NCBI GenBank assembly: GCA_023053575.1
Contig: JAKZAP010000006.1
Coordinates: forward strand, 17,803,280-17,867,279
Length of the DNA: 64,000 nucleotides
Source of the DNA: Branchinecta lynchi
Taxonomy: Eukaryota > Arthropoda > Branchiopoda > Anostraca > Branchinectidae
Direction of reading: 5' to 3'
Position numbers and translations under genes: made by a program
Part shown: positions 33,162 to 44,773 of the stretch, piece after piece
How positions within the stretch are numbered: the first letter of the stretch is position 1
How the letters are laid out: each line of letters opens with the position of its first letter
The notes under the pieces: model-generated
Database searches by the model: none
Seen by the model: the letters and a program-made list of their open reading frames with translations, nothing else
What the model was told of the DNA's origin: nothing

Positions 33162-34205
33162 TATTGGGATCCCAAAACCTAAGTGGAGGGATACCTATGA
33201 CATCGCAAAAATGTCCGTCTGTCCGTCCGTCCGTCTGTCCGTCTGTAACCACGATAACTCTCGAAGACAATGACATATTTTGATGAAACTTAAGGTGAGG
33301 ATTCATTGGGTCAAAGGTAAGATCAAGTTCGTAGATGGGCTATGTAGCTCCATATTTAGGGGTGGGGGAAGGGGTTCAAATTAAGGACAAACAAAACATT
33401 TTTTAAACAGCTAATGTGATAGTCGATTATGGGGAAGAATACATGCTGAGCACGATAGTGAAAACCATTTTCATGCCGGACAAGTAGTTCGTCTGGAATC
33501 CGGCAAAAACCGGAAAATTGGTTAAAAGTAAAAGTTTTATTTGAAGTTGATTAAATGGTCGATTTAGGGGTAAGAAGACATGCTGAACACGATGGTGAAA
33601 TAATTTTCTCGCCGAACATGTAGTTAGTCCGAAATCCGGCGAAAACCGGAAAGTTGGTTAAAAGTAAAAGTTTAATTTGAAGTTGATTAAATGTTTGATT
33701 TCTGGGTAAAAAGACATGCCGAGCATGATGGTGAAAATCATTTTCTCGCGGGACAACTAGTTCGCCCGGAATCCGCCAAAACCGGAAAATTTGTTAAAAG
33801 GAAAAGTTCGATTAGATGACAGATTAAGGGGTAAGAAGAGAGGCTGAGTCGGTATATGACAATGGTTTTTCACCCGGACATATAATTATTCTGGAATCCG
33901 GTTGTAACCGGGTTTTTTTTAAGTCAAACTTTTATTCAAAGTTGATTAGATGTTCTTTATAGGGATAAGGAGATACGCTGGTTATGTTTCTGAACTTTTT
34001 TTTTGCTGGACTAGTAGTTCGGTCGGAAATCGGCAGGAAGTCTCGGTCAGTATCGTCAAAACAGATATGGCTTATAGAGGTATATCTGAACTTGGTTTTC
34101 TCTGATGATTAGCCTGTCCAAGACTGGATCTGGCGAAGACAAGACCCGATTGTCTGAATCAAATATTAGATTTTTCGGATCCTATCGACACCTTTGGTCT
34201 TGTTA
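33162..34205 (-). mobile_element. RepA copy, complete, minus orientation
   Basis: It runs from TTGGGATCCCAAAACC and a (GTCC)n/GTCTGTCC stretch through about five units to CGGATCCTATCGACACC and TTTGGTCTTGT. It faces the neighbouring RepA (31514-32523) across the exon, so the two 3' tails point toward it. Confidence 0.82.
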
Positions 34206-34479
34206 GTTCTTGGTCTTAGTAGCAACCCATTCTTGTTCCCCAAATTCGAACTCGTGCAATACACATCATCCATCCTAACGACTGGTTCTTGTTTTTTTGC
34301 CTCTACCAAGATTGACTCTTAATCCCTACCTTACCTTAATCCCTCTCCCCCTACCTTACGCATGTTTTCACAACTACAGAACGGGAAAAGCTTCAATCTG
34401 ATCAGAATAGTCTATTTTCCTTAACAGAAATGTCGAGAAATGTGTCCCTTCCGTGTTTTTCTTTATTTGTCAATATTCC

Positions 34480-35418
34480 GTAGGAATACTTAACCCACTG
34501 TCATCAAGGAGACAAAAACAAATATTTTATTCAAGCAATGATACAGTTGATTTACGGGTAAGAAAACATGCTGAATCCATATCACAGATTTCTTTCCTTG
34601 GCGAACAAGTATTTTGTCCGGAATCCGTCAAAAAACTCAACAGTATATGTTCGGCTTGAGGTCGGTTATGGAGTATGGAGTAAAAAAGGGGATACGAACT
34701 AAGAAGACACGCTGGAACAAAATATTTTCTTAGTTTACATGCCGGACCATATTTGGCCGGATCCAGGCGAAGACCGGAAATTCATTATTCCTAATACTTT
34801 CTTGATCAACCCGTTCGAATGCCGATAGTCAAGGACCCAGACTAATAGACTTCGTTTTCTTGGCGGCCTGATACTACTGGTGGAATAATCCGTAAACCGA
34901 TAAATAGACAGAACTAGTAGCCTACTATGTCTTTACCGGGTGTTAAAAAATTCGATCTAGGGGTAAATAGACGTGCAAAATACTTCCCCTGGGCGCGGGA
35001 AAACGGGAAATTCATTATTTCAAACACGAGGTTTATCTAGCTGTTCGTGTCGGTGCCTACAGGCATAGAAGCTTGAATGCGTCTGTCTGCTGTTTTCCAA
35101 CCGGATAAATTGTATTACCGGAATCTAAAGTAAACCCGAAACTTAGATATAAACAAGATCCTGCGACGAAGTTGATAGGTGGTGTACGATGAAATAAACA
35201 ACAGGTCGAACCACGGATAGGGATTTTTCTTTTTACTGGGATCGGTAACCCGACGATGATCTGGCTAGACTGCGAAAATATAGACAGACCAATATAACTA
35301 ATGCACCTGGTTGAGTAGGAAGGAATAACACGGAACCTCGCGAAGACCAGAAATCTTCCAAGACTGGCCCAAGAAAGATTAAGCTTTGGGATCCCAGAGT
35401 AATCTTTGGTCCCTGTTG
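34480..35418 (-). mobile_element. RepA relic, diverged
   Basis: Recognisable pieces are GATTTACGGGTAAGAAAACA, TTGTCCGGAATCCG, GGCGAAGACCGGAAATTC and, at the right, TTGGGATCCCAGAGTAATC with TTTGGTCCCTGTT. The 152-codon minus ORF that covers 35057-35515 lies mostly in this relic and is judged fortuitous. Confidence 0.5.
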
Positions 35419-35590
35419 AGGTTAGGTTGATTGTTCTTATTAGGACAGGGAGGATTGTTTTAAGAATCTTGGGAAAGAAACAGTACCCACAGCAGCATCT
35501 CCTTTTATCCCTCACATATCCTTCCGCTACATATTTTTGCTGACTTCGAACAGGATTACGGTGGAACTGGTCAAGTGATCAGCGCCAATA

Positions 35591-35640
35591 CAGTAAGTAG
35601 TTTATTTGTAACCCGCCGTTTTTAAAAGCGCAGTAAGTGC
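35591..35640 (-). mobile_element. LINE 3'-end fragment, short
   Basis: CAGTAAGTAGTTTATTTGTAACCCGCCGTTTT matches in part the 3' ends at 12061 and 18396. Only about 50 bp remain. Confidence 0.5.
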
Positions 35641-35695
35641 CGATGCCAGAGTAAATACCAGAGCCAGAGCAAACCATACCGTCTTGTCAACGCGG

Positions 35696-37059
35696 TAGTG
35701 TTGGGGGATATTCGATATCGATAAAGATATATCGGACCAAATATCGATATCGAAACGTAAATATCGATATCGAAAACGATATGAATTTCTGACCTACCAA
35801 TGAGCTCCTCGGAAAAACAATTGGTAGTCAGATCCGCCTCGAAAAGAGACAAACACGGCAAACTAGCGTAGTGTAGTTAGATGAACAACAAGAGCTGCAA
35901 GCTCATATGGCACTTGTAAGGCTGGGTCAGAGGATGAAAGTAGGAATTCTTCAGTTCGTGGGTTTGTTGTAATTATTTTTAAGCAAAACCCTTGAGATAA
36001 TGGGTCCTTGGAAATCACGAGAACATATCGTTTGGTAATACATTTGGCTGTGATGATACACACTTTCGGGGCGCTAGAAATTCATCTGTAATCAAAACTC
36101 TTGAAGCAAAAATAATGATGAGCTCATCGGGAGAATGAAATGTGTATTTTAATCAAAAGTATCATTTGTACTTTAAGAAATTCAGTTGTAAGCAAAACCC
36201 ATGAGGCAAAAATATTCTAATCATGTCAAGTCTCTAATGTTCAAGTTTCATGGTCCTATCACATCTGGAAGTACTTTAACTGGTGATCACCGGAATTCCG
36301 GACCCCCCTTCCTCCCCCCACAGTGCTCGAACCCGATCCAGTTCTGTCACTGATGAATCTAGGGCTTGTGCTTGTTCTTCCCACCAAGTTTCATCCCAAT
36401 CGCTCCACTGTTAGCGTGTCACAAGATTTACGGCTCCCCCTCTGACCCCCCCCCCATAATAATCGGATCCGGTTCGGACTTCACACGGGACATCCGAGAC
36501 ATGAGGTCTTTCCAAATATCAAGTTTCATTAAGATCTGATCACCCGTTCCAAAGTTATACGTACCTCTAGATTCCGGATTCCCCTTCCCTCCACTCCCCC
36601 CACGGTGGTCGGATCGGAGAAGTGACTATTTCCAAGTTAGTTTGGTCGGGTCCCTGGTACGCTTGCCAAGATTCACTGTCCCAGCCCACCTAGAAGTAAC
36701 TTAACTCCGTATCACCGGAATTCCGCCCCCCCCCCTCCAACTCCCACCACAGTGCACGAATCCCGTCCGCTTCTGCCAATGATGTACCCAGGGCTTGTGC
36801 TTGTTCCTCTCACCAAGTTTCATCCCGATCCCTCATTCATAATTATTGTATCTGTAATTCAGTTCTTATTTATTCGGAGTTTGAGATGATACAAGATGCT
36901 ATTTACCGACAGTTTTGTTCTTAAATTTTGGGCGAAACGAGACGTATCCTATAGTGAAACGTGGTAAAGAAATATCAATATCGATATATCGTTTATCGAA
37001 TATCGAAAGTGAAAATATCGATAGGATATATCGAAAAATCCAAAAATCGCCCAAAACTA
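35696..37059. mobile_element. hAT-like element (TAGTGTTGGG ends) carrying RepB, TSD CAACGCGG
   Basis: The left end TAGTGTTGGGGGATATTCGA and right end CGCCCAAAACTA are imperfect inverted repeats. CAACGCGG is duplicated exactly (35688-35695 and 37060-37067). Both arms are rich in ATATCGATATCG palindromes. A RepB copy (35887-36832) fills the middle. Without it the element is about 420 bp. The end type and 8-bp duplication fit hAT. A relative is at 53216-53534. Confidence 0.8.
35887..36832 (+). mobile_element. RepB copy, 3'-truncated, nested in hAT-like element
   Basis: It starts AACAAGAGCTGCAAGCTC and is very close to 22463-23400 throughout, including the unique 5' region, so the two copies are recent sisters. 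It breaks off at CATCCCGATCCCTC, before the tail and hairpin. Confidence 0.82.
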
Positions 37060-37067
37060 CAACGCGG

Positions 37068-38246
37068 TCAACCGGATAACTGATCATGTCCGCAGCCGTG
37101 TGACAGAGTTACTACAACCTCTCCCAAATAATTTGGTCAAGACAGGAGCGCCAAAACAAAGCCTGTGAAATGAAAGGGTTTCTTCTCCAGCCCGACAAGA
37201 TAAGAAATAACAACATAAAGTCTAGTAATGTCTTCGACTGAAGTACCTCTTCGACATCACAATCACCGAAAAGCAGTTTTCTTTTTGATTACCCCATAAA
37301 ATTCAACATAAGGGACCTCTTGGTGTTACCCGAGATGTTTTTGTACTTATCACCATCATTCAATCCTCCGAAAAGTTCTCCTATCAGATCGAAAGCAGTT
37401 AGTCTGGGATGGTCCGAATGGACAGACTTTGCACACAAAGTCAGAAAAGATTGCGGATGCGAAAATGCCTGCGATACTCGCTTCACTATGAGGAAAGGTA
37501 AATGCGATGCGTAGAAATTTCGGAGCAAAGGAGGTAGTTCGCATCCAACTGCGATCATCGGACAGTGTGTTTCTTAGCTGAAAAGCTTGCAGACGTATCT
37601 TAATATTTGTTAAGTACGTATCGAAACCTAGCCATACTAGTCAACTTAAGGCTGGCCTTAATTGCAGATTCTTAATTTTTCTTAATTTTTGTGTCCCAGT
37701 AACTATTCTCACTTGTACTTTTTCTCAGCTGCCGCGTTGCATACTTTCAGTCACTGACATCTGATTTTCATAGAATTTCTTTTCAACGCCCAATCACGTC
37801 GGATCTCTTTTCATTCCCACGCTGTGGTTAAGCCAACTATTTTGGCACGATCATGACCAAACCATTGGCTCCCTGAATGTAAAAATGTGGAGGCAACTGA
37901 CGTCAAAAGAGCCATGACTATTGATTGTAAATAAGTCACATGTTTACTTTGCAAACTTCATTTTGCCTAGTTTGTAAGGTGTATCAAGACCTATTTACCA
38001 ACTTACAGTTTGATTCCATAGTGACGGGTCAAAAACTCAACTCATGGTCAACTCGGGCCCACTTGCCCATGAACGAGGAGCGTGGTTCAACTCCACATAT
38101 ATATTCCAAACCGTAAAATCCGAAAAAGCACAATGAATTTCGTCGTCTCCAGTTTTTGCCAAATTAAAAAAAAATAAAAAAAATGGGTAATTTGGACCCA
38201 GTGGCCCCTGAACCAAGTGGGAGTGGGGTTTGGGACCCCAAAAAGC
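37068..38246. other. Unassigned sequence with one weak exon candidate
   Basis: No shared repeat was noticed. It contains the possible exon at 37307-37498, which is open in three frames. The rest shows no gene. Confidence 0.35.
37307..37498 (+). CDS. Weak exon candidate with a Cys-x-Cys-x3-Cys stretch
   Basis: An open plus-strand frame encodes GWSEWTDFAHKVRKDCGCEN and ACDTRFTMRKG. It is preceded by a possible acceptor (CAACATAAG|GG) and ends at a possible donor (GGAAAG|GTAAAT). The CxCxxxC arrangement after a charged helix-like stretch recalls the extracellular cysteine-rich region of DEG/ENaC (pickpocket) channels, but the match is short. Two minus-strand frames are also open across the same bases, so coding status is uncertain. 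Confidence 0.2.
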
Positions 38247-39291
38247 AACAAGACCAAAGGTTTCGATGGGATCCCAAAAATACAATATCTGATCCAGACA
38301 ACTGGGTCTTGTCTTAGCCAGATCCAGTCTTCGCCAGACTCCTTGAACATTTTTACAATTAAAATTCAGAAACAGATTAAGGCCAAATAGCTAATCACCC
38401 GAGAAAACCAAGTTCAGATTTGGATTCAGCATGTGTGTTTACCCCTATAAGTCATATCTGTTTTGACGAAAACTTCCTGCCACTTCTGCCAATTTCCCGG
38501 TTCCGGCCGAACTCCAGAACTACTTGTCCGGCGAAAAAAGAAAGCTCAAAGACGAAATCACGGTATCTTCTTTCCCCAGTAATGAACATCTAATCAACTT
38601 CAAATAAAAATTTAGCTTATAACAAATTTTCCGATTCCAGCCGGATTCCGGTCGAACTATATGTCCGGGTAAAATATGATTGTCATACAGGGACTCAGCA
38701 TCTCTTCTTACCCCTAAATCGCTTATCTAATCAACTAGAAATAAAACTTTGACTTCCAACAGATTTCCGGTTTTGGCCGGATTCCGGACAAACTACATGT
38801 CCGGGTAGAAAATTGTTTTCACATAAGTGTTCAGCATGTCTTCTTGCCCTAAATCGAACATCTAATCAACTCCAAATAAAACTTTTAATTTTGACAAACT
38901 TTCCGGTTTGGGCCGGATTCCTGTCGAAGTACTTGTCCGTCGAGAAAATTGTTTTCACCATCGTCTTCAGCATGTCTTCCTACCTCTAAATCGAACATCT
39001 AATCAACTTCAAATAAAACTTTTACTTTCAACAAACTTTCCGGTTTGGGCCGGATTCCGGGCGAAATACTTGTCCGTCGAGAAAATAGTTTTCAACATCG
39101 TCTTCAGCATGTCTTCCTACCCCTAAACCGAACATCTAATCAACTTCAAATAAAACTTTTACTTTTAACAAACTTTCCGGTTTCGGCCGGATTCCGGGCG
39201 AACTACTTGTCCGATGACAAAATAGTTTTCACCATCGTGTTCAGCATGTCTTCTTACCCCATAATCGACTATCACATTAGCTGTTTCAAAA
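38247..39291 (+). mobile_element. RepA copy, tail deleted
   Basis: It starts AACAAGACCAAAGGTTTCGA. Five units begin (CCGGTTTNGGCCGG position) at 38632, 38768, 38904, 39041 and 39178, giving spacings of 136, 136, 137 and 137 bp. It stops at TTAGCTGTTTCAAAA, so the GACGGACGG tail and terminal palindrome are missing. Confidence 0.82.
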
Positions 39292-40107
39292 TTTATCGGA
39301 AGAGTCTGACTTTATTGAATTGTATCATTCTTAGAAGGACTCAGTAGGGACTCTTAACCCATGGCTAAAGTTTCAAAGTCCTCGACCAGCCTGCAGGTTC
39401 TAAACTAATATAGCTCGTTACCCTTCCTTGAGACTAATCCCAGCGTCCGGTAACGTCAGGCTTAAAATAATGTAATCGCCTGTCAGTGAGGTCCCAAAAT
39501 AAGCTGTTCGTAACTAGTGATTCAGCAGGGCTATTCCACCATTTAAGCTATTTAGCACCATTTACAGCATCCTTGACATCATTTGTTGTTTTTCAGATGT
39601 TTCATACTTGCCGTTTAAGCAATCTTCGCGTGTAGGACGCCAGATATTGCACAAAACGCATTTCCCAGTGGAGTGTTCATTTGTGAACAATCCGCTCTTG
39701 CGAGCCCTTTAGCAGCTGTCGGTTTTCGGTTTTCACCATTTTATTTTTTAGCTCATAAGTATAGTGAACAAGTGCAGGTGCCAAGTTCAAACTTGGTACA
39801 CTTGTGGGTGTTGGGGTCTAGTTGTGCCTTTTCTGGGTCCCATCCCCCAGGCCCACCCGGACCAGGAGCAATTGGTAGAATCTGAATAATGTTCATGACT
39901 TAACTAGTGCTGGACATAGGACGGGGAAATTCCTTGTACTTGTAGATCTTAGGGCTCGAAAATTAATTTTAAAGTTGCACCTCCCCCACCCACCCTGTTC
40001 ATCAGGAACTGGTCCCAGATCATCCAAGAGTAACGTTCGCGACCCGTGACAGGAATCTACAGTCATCAAGTTGAAATTTGGTAGGTATGTGAGTACTGGG
40101 GTCTCTT
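39292..40107. other. Unassigned sequence
   Basis: No gene or shared repeat was recognised. The plus ORF 39673-39885 has no domain. Confidence 0.35.
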
Positions 40108-40350
40108 TTTGGAATCTCAAAACGTAAGTGGAGGGATACCTATGACATCGCAAAAGTTGTCCGTCTGTCCGTCCGTCCGTCCGTCTGTAAGCACGATAAC
40201 TCTCGAAGGGAATGAGATATTTTGATGAAACTTGGTGTGAGGGTTCGTTGGGTCGTCGGACCAGTCAAGTTCGTAGATGGGCTTTGTAGCTCTACATTTA
40301 GGGGTGGGGGAGGGGATTCAAATTAAGGGACAAACAAAATATTGCTTTCA
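40108..40350 (-). mobile_element. RepA tail fragment
   Basis: Only the 3' tail is present: CTCAAAACGTAAGTGGAGGG, a GTCCGTCC run, GATGAAACTTGGTGTGAGG, TTTAGGGGTGGGGGAGG. It stops at ACAAACAAAATATT, just before the units would begin. Confidence 0.75.
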
Positions 40351-40790
40351 TCTAATCGTTCTACCTTCCCCTTACTAAGTTTCAAACAGAAGAAAAAGTT
40401 TTCATTTCTTCTTCAGGACAGAGGGACCTAAAAAAAAAAATTAATTTGAGAAATGTGCCAGGAGTTTTTTTTTCGGCGGGCCCATCGTCATTCAATCTAA
40501 TCTTCCTCTCCACCTTACGACTCGCTTCCCCGAAAGGTTGCTGACATTTTCCCGGAAATCAGATGGGAACCAATCACTTACCGAAGCTAATACTTCATAA
40601 AGGGGTTAGAGCCATGGGAATCTAATCAAGTTCATTTAGAGTTCAGATTGAAACCCTAGTTCAAGGAATGGGGAGGACTTTCATCGGTCAGGCTATAGAT
40701 TTTTAGAAGTAATCTCTTTTCTATATAAGGAGGACAGCTGGGGAAATAGACAGAATATCGATTAACTGCCCATTGGCTTTGAAACACTAA

Positions 40791-41075
40791 CTCTAGGTTC
40801 ACACAGACACAGACGTTCACGCTGAGGCGATATCGGCCATTGACGAGATTTTCGTCGCTAAAATCGGCGATTACTGTTGCTACGTCAGGCGATTTTCAAT
40901 GTTGGGAAAATTCAACTTTAATCGGGCGACAGTAGGATTTTATGCACGCAACAGCAACATTTCGCGAAAATTGCCGACGAAAACTCAGTCTGAACATCCA
41001 GGCGATAAAAATCTTCTGTCACTTCGATGGAGAAATCTCTTTCATCGCCGCGATTTTCTCTGTTTGAACCTAGGG
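40791..41075. mobile_element. Family C MITE, complete, TSD TAA/CAA
   Basis: Ends CTCTAGGTTCACACAGAC and CTCTGTTTGAACCTAGGG bound 285 bp, the same length as 21990-22274. The left flank is TAA, the right CAA. Interior blocks (GATATCGGCCATTGACGAGA, GGCGATTTTCAATGTTGGG) are collinear. Confidence 0.72.
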
Positions 41076-41077
41076 CA

Positions 41078-41398
41078 ACATGCCAACTGCAAGGGACGAG
41101 ATCAAAACAAAATCTTAAAGCAGAAGTGAAAGCAGATCCATATTCATATTTCTCAGTAATACTCTGGATGACTAACTCTACGTGCCAATGAAGAATTGCC
41201 TTGTACCTAGCAGAAGAGCTGGAAGCGTCACCACAGTTGTCCCCAACGAAAGCCGTTTATTGGTAGACACAGGATTTGAGTCATCGTTCGGGCGACATTT
41301 CTCGTTCTGCCCGAGGTCCACTGGCGCGTTTTCGACTTGGTCATAGAGAGTATCCGGACATCACCAGCCCGAACTATTTTCTTTGTAACTCAAGCAAT
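41078..41398. other. Unassigned sequence
   Basis: Nothing recognisable. Confidence 0.3.
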
Positions 41399-41406
41399 GT
41401 GACAAA

Positions 41407-42135
41407 CAGTATTGCCATCGGCAGTAAAATTTTACTAGATCTATTAAAAAAAAAAAAATCTAGTAAATATAGCGGATCTAGTAAAATTCATTCTAATCTA
41501 GTAAAAAATCCCAACTTTTTTGTAAAAAGAAACGGTCTAACCCCACGTTGTGTCATTTTTCACAAATTCTGAGGAAATGTACAGAGATATTAAAATCCAC
41601 TCTTGCTCCTCACTCCCTGCAGCTGGCCCCATACACATGCAGATGCCAGAGCGACAGTTCTCAACTTCGTCTGTTAACCAAACAAAGGATCAGACCTCTT
41701 TGAATATTCTGCCAGGTCTTTAGTCCCTAATAAAAACGAAGGAACCAACTGTTTTCAGAAAAATTGACTGTTTTTAAGAGAATTAGACCTGTTGAAGTAA
41801 CATTTGACTGTCTTTAGAAAATCGCGGCGCTTCGCACCAATTCATATTTTCTTAACCGACTGGAAGACAATATCATGAGGGGGCACGCCCACCATATATG
41901 ACGTTTCTACTCTTTATGACCAAGTCCGTGGGCGGATTTATTTTTGATACTCTACGGATCACTCTACGGATCAGAAGTGTGACTCAAAATCAGTGCCTCA
42001 AAATTTAACAGTCTTTTGATGTATTTCTTTATTGTCAAAATGTAGCCTGGATTCGAGTAAGCAAATTTTATGAGAGTCTAGTAAAAAAAATATCCAGAGT
42101 CTAGTAAACTTAATTTGAGTCGGGTGGCAACACTG
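41407..42135. mobile_element. hAT-like element (CAGTRTTGCCA ends), TSD GTGACAAA
   Basis: CAGTATTGCCA at the left and TGGCAACACTG at the right are inverted repeats with one mismatch. GTGACAAA is duplicated exactly (41399-41406, 42136-42143). Subterminal AATCTAGTAAA motifs are repeated at both ends (41430-41510 and 42080-42110). A fragment of the CAGRGGCGTNAC family (about 41752-41842) is nested inside. No transposase frame is seen. Confidence 0.8.
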
Positions 42136-42143
42136 GTGACAAA

Positions 42144-42798
42144 ACTACCTCACAGATTACAGCACAGCTACAGACAGAGTCGATAGGCATTTTTTAACGA
42201 AGCTTGGACGGTTAGGGAAGGCCAAGCGGTTTAGGTGGGACTGGGAATCTCCAGAATTTCCCACCAGAACATGACCAATTAGACACAGAATCACAATGAG
42301 ATTTGATCAAAGGAATGAATAATCCATATTTCATTTCATGGCGTTAAATCCCAGACACAAGGTGCTGAAAGTGGGAGGCAGTGCGCAAATAAATACGCGG
42401 GATCACATTTATTTTTAATTCCAGGGTGGTAAATGCGGGGATCGAGTAAAAAGAGGCACGGGACGGGACGGCATGGCGCAGGAGGAACGAGCAATAAAAT
42501 GGATTAGCAAATAGCCTAGTAGAAGTAGACAAGAAAGTGAGAGTTCGTAACTCCAGAGCCGAAAAGAAGGCACATTAGAGCATTGTTCATCCCCTCACTC
42601 CGAAGCCTGAAAGGGTCTTTTTAGTTTTCGTGCCGCTTTTTAGTACTCATGCCTCCGGAGTCTAGTATGTCGTGCCTCTTTTTAGTCGATCACGTAAATG
42701 TATCATTGATGCGTCCATACCGGGAAAGCCGCACAAATTGCCTTCAGACTGACGCTTAGATTTGCCGACAGGGCTTTTGTCGATACCAGAAAAGGAAG
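42144..42798. other. Unassigned sequence
   Basis: There is a local repetition of GTGCC(T/G)CTTTTTAGT (42630-42690). Otherwise nothing was recognised. Confidence 0.3.
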
Positions 42799-44050
42799 GA
42801 ACAAGACCAAAGGTTTCGATGGGATCCCAAAAATTCAATCTTTGATCCAGACAATTGGGTCTTGTCTTCGCCAGATCCAGTCTTCGCCAGACTCCTTGAA
42901 CATTTTTACTATTAAAATTCAAAAACAGGTTAATCATCTGAGAAAAACAAGTTCAGGTATTGAATCAGCATGTGTGTTTACCCCTATAAGCCATCTTTGT
43001 TTTGACGAACTTCCTGTCACTTCTGCCAATTTCCCGGTTTCGGCCGAATTCCGGAACTACTTTTCCGGCGAAAAAAGAAAGCTCAAAAACGAACTCAGCG
43101 TATCTTCTTTACCCATTATTGAATAAATAGTCAAGTTTAAATAAAATTTCAACTTATAACAAATTTTGCGGCTCCAGCCTGATTCCCGTCGAACTATATG
43201 TTCGGGTAAAAAATGATTGTCATACACGGATTCACGATCTCTTTACCCCTAAATCGAATATCTAATCAACTATAAATAAAACTCTAACTTTTAACAATTT
43301 TCGGTTTTGGCCGGATTCCGGGCGAACTACTTGTCTGGGTGAAAATTGTTTTCACATAAGTCTTCAGCATGTCTTCTTACCCCTAAATCGAACATCTAAT
43401 CAACTCCAAATAAAACTTTTACTTTTAACAAACTTTTCGGTTTTGGCCGGAATCAGGGCGAACTACTTGTTCGGCGACAAAATGGTTTTCACCATCGTGT
43501 GCAGCATGGCTTCCTACCCCAAAATCGAACATCTAATCAACTTCAAATAAGACTTTTACTTTTAACAGACTTTCCGGTTTTGGCCGGATTCTGGGCTAAC
43601 TACTTGTCCGGCGATAAAACGGTTTTCGCCATCGTGTTTAGAATGTCTTCTTACCCTTATATCGAACATCTAATCAACTTCAAATAAAACTTTTACTTTT
43701 AACAAACTTTCCAGTTTTGGTCGGATTCCGGGAGAACTATTTTTCCGATGACTAAATGGTTTTCACCATCATTTTCAACATGTCTTCTTACCCCATAATC
43801 AACTATCACATTATCTGTTTAAAAAATATTTAATTTGCCCCTTAATCTAAAACCCCTCCCCCACACCTAAATCTAGGGCTAAATAGCCCATCTACGAACT
43901 TGACCTTACTCTTGACCCAAAGAATCCTCACACCAAGTTTCATCAAAATATCTCATTCCCTTCGAGAGTTACAGTGCGCACAGACGGACAGACGGACAAC
44001 TTTTGCGATGTCATAGGTATCCCTCCACTTACGTTTTGGGATCCCAAAAA
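42799..44050 (+). mobile_element. RepA copy, complete
   Basis: It starts AACAAGACCAAAGGTTTCGA and ends CGTTTTGGGATCCCAAAAA. It has about six units and one of the longest uninterrupted RepA arrays in the window. Confidence 0.85.
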
Positions 44051-44174
44051 CCATCGTTTGACGGTGATTCCAATCTACTGACGCGACATTTTCTGGTTAC
44101 CGCATCGAAAGGTTACCATATAAAGAAATGAGGATCTCTGTTTACCGACAAGGCATTTTCTGATAATGGGAGTG

Positions 44175-44196
44175 CATTTGAGTGATCACTCAAATG
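44175..44196. repeat. Perfect 22-bp palindrome
   Basis: Half-site CATTTGAGTGA is followed directly by its complement. Nothing else in the window matches it. Confidence 0.8.
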
Positions 44197-44325
44197 TGGG
44201 TCGTTTATGGGTTCAAACAGACAAACGACCGACATCTGAGAAAAAAGACTGATGGAACCGACAGAGCTTTTGTCGGTTCTAGAAACGGAATAAGATTTGC
44301 CGACAAGACTTTTCCTGGGGGACAT

Positions 44326-44420
44326 CGAGGGGTTGCTCACTCCCAAAAATGATGTACACCAAGTGGCGCATGCCGCAGTGCCGTGCCGAAGTCAGGTGGC
44401 GCGGTGTGAGCAACCCCTCG
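44326..44420. mobile_element. Small inverted-repeat element, possible MITE
   Basis: CGAGGGGTTGCTCAC (44326-44340) and its exact complement (44406-44420) bound 95 bp. Flanks GGGGACAT and GGGGACCC share six of eight bases, a possible degraded 8-bp duplication. Confidence 0.5.
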
Positions 44421-44773
44421 GGGGACCCTATAGTTTCTCGGCTGCCTTCAGTAAATCTTTAAGAAATTGGACATTATAACAGAAACATCAATCAAAACGA
44501 CCGACTGTCTAGCATGAAATTCAAAGATTTGAAAAAATACCTATCTCTTTCCCTTCTTTCGAAAATATTCTTATTATCTCGAATTCCAATCCCTCTGAGA
44601 CCTGCATGGGATCAATCGCAGCAGAGCTGTTCATCAAATCCCTCGTTCACATACCAAGGAAATCAAGGACTACCAAAATTGCGGACCCACGCAAAGTTTC
44701 TGGATATTCAGAATTGCTGACTTCGATAAAGATCTCAGTCAGTGACTAGGATTTCATTTTCTCTCCAAAACAT

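Noticed and set aside
35057..35515. A 152-codon minus-strand ORF, among the longest in the window
   Set aside because: It overlaps the diverged RepA relic and its 5' end. It has no domain and atypical composition, and it is likely open by chance.
37289..37558. An 89-codon minus ORF overlapping the weak exon candidate
   Set aside because: No domain was recognised. It is antisense to the frame with the cysteine motif, and neither is established.
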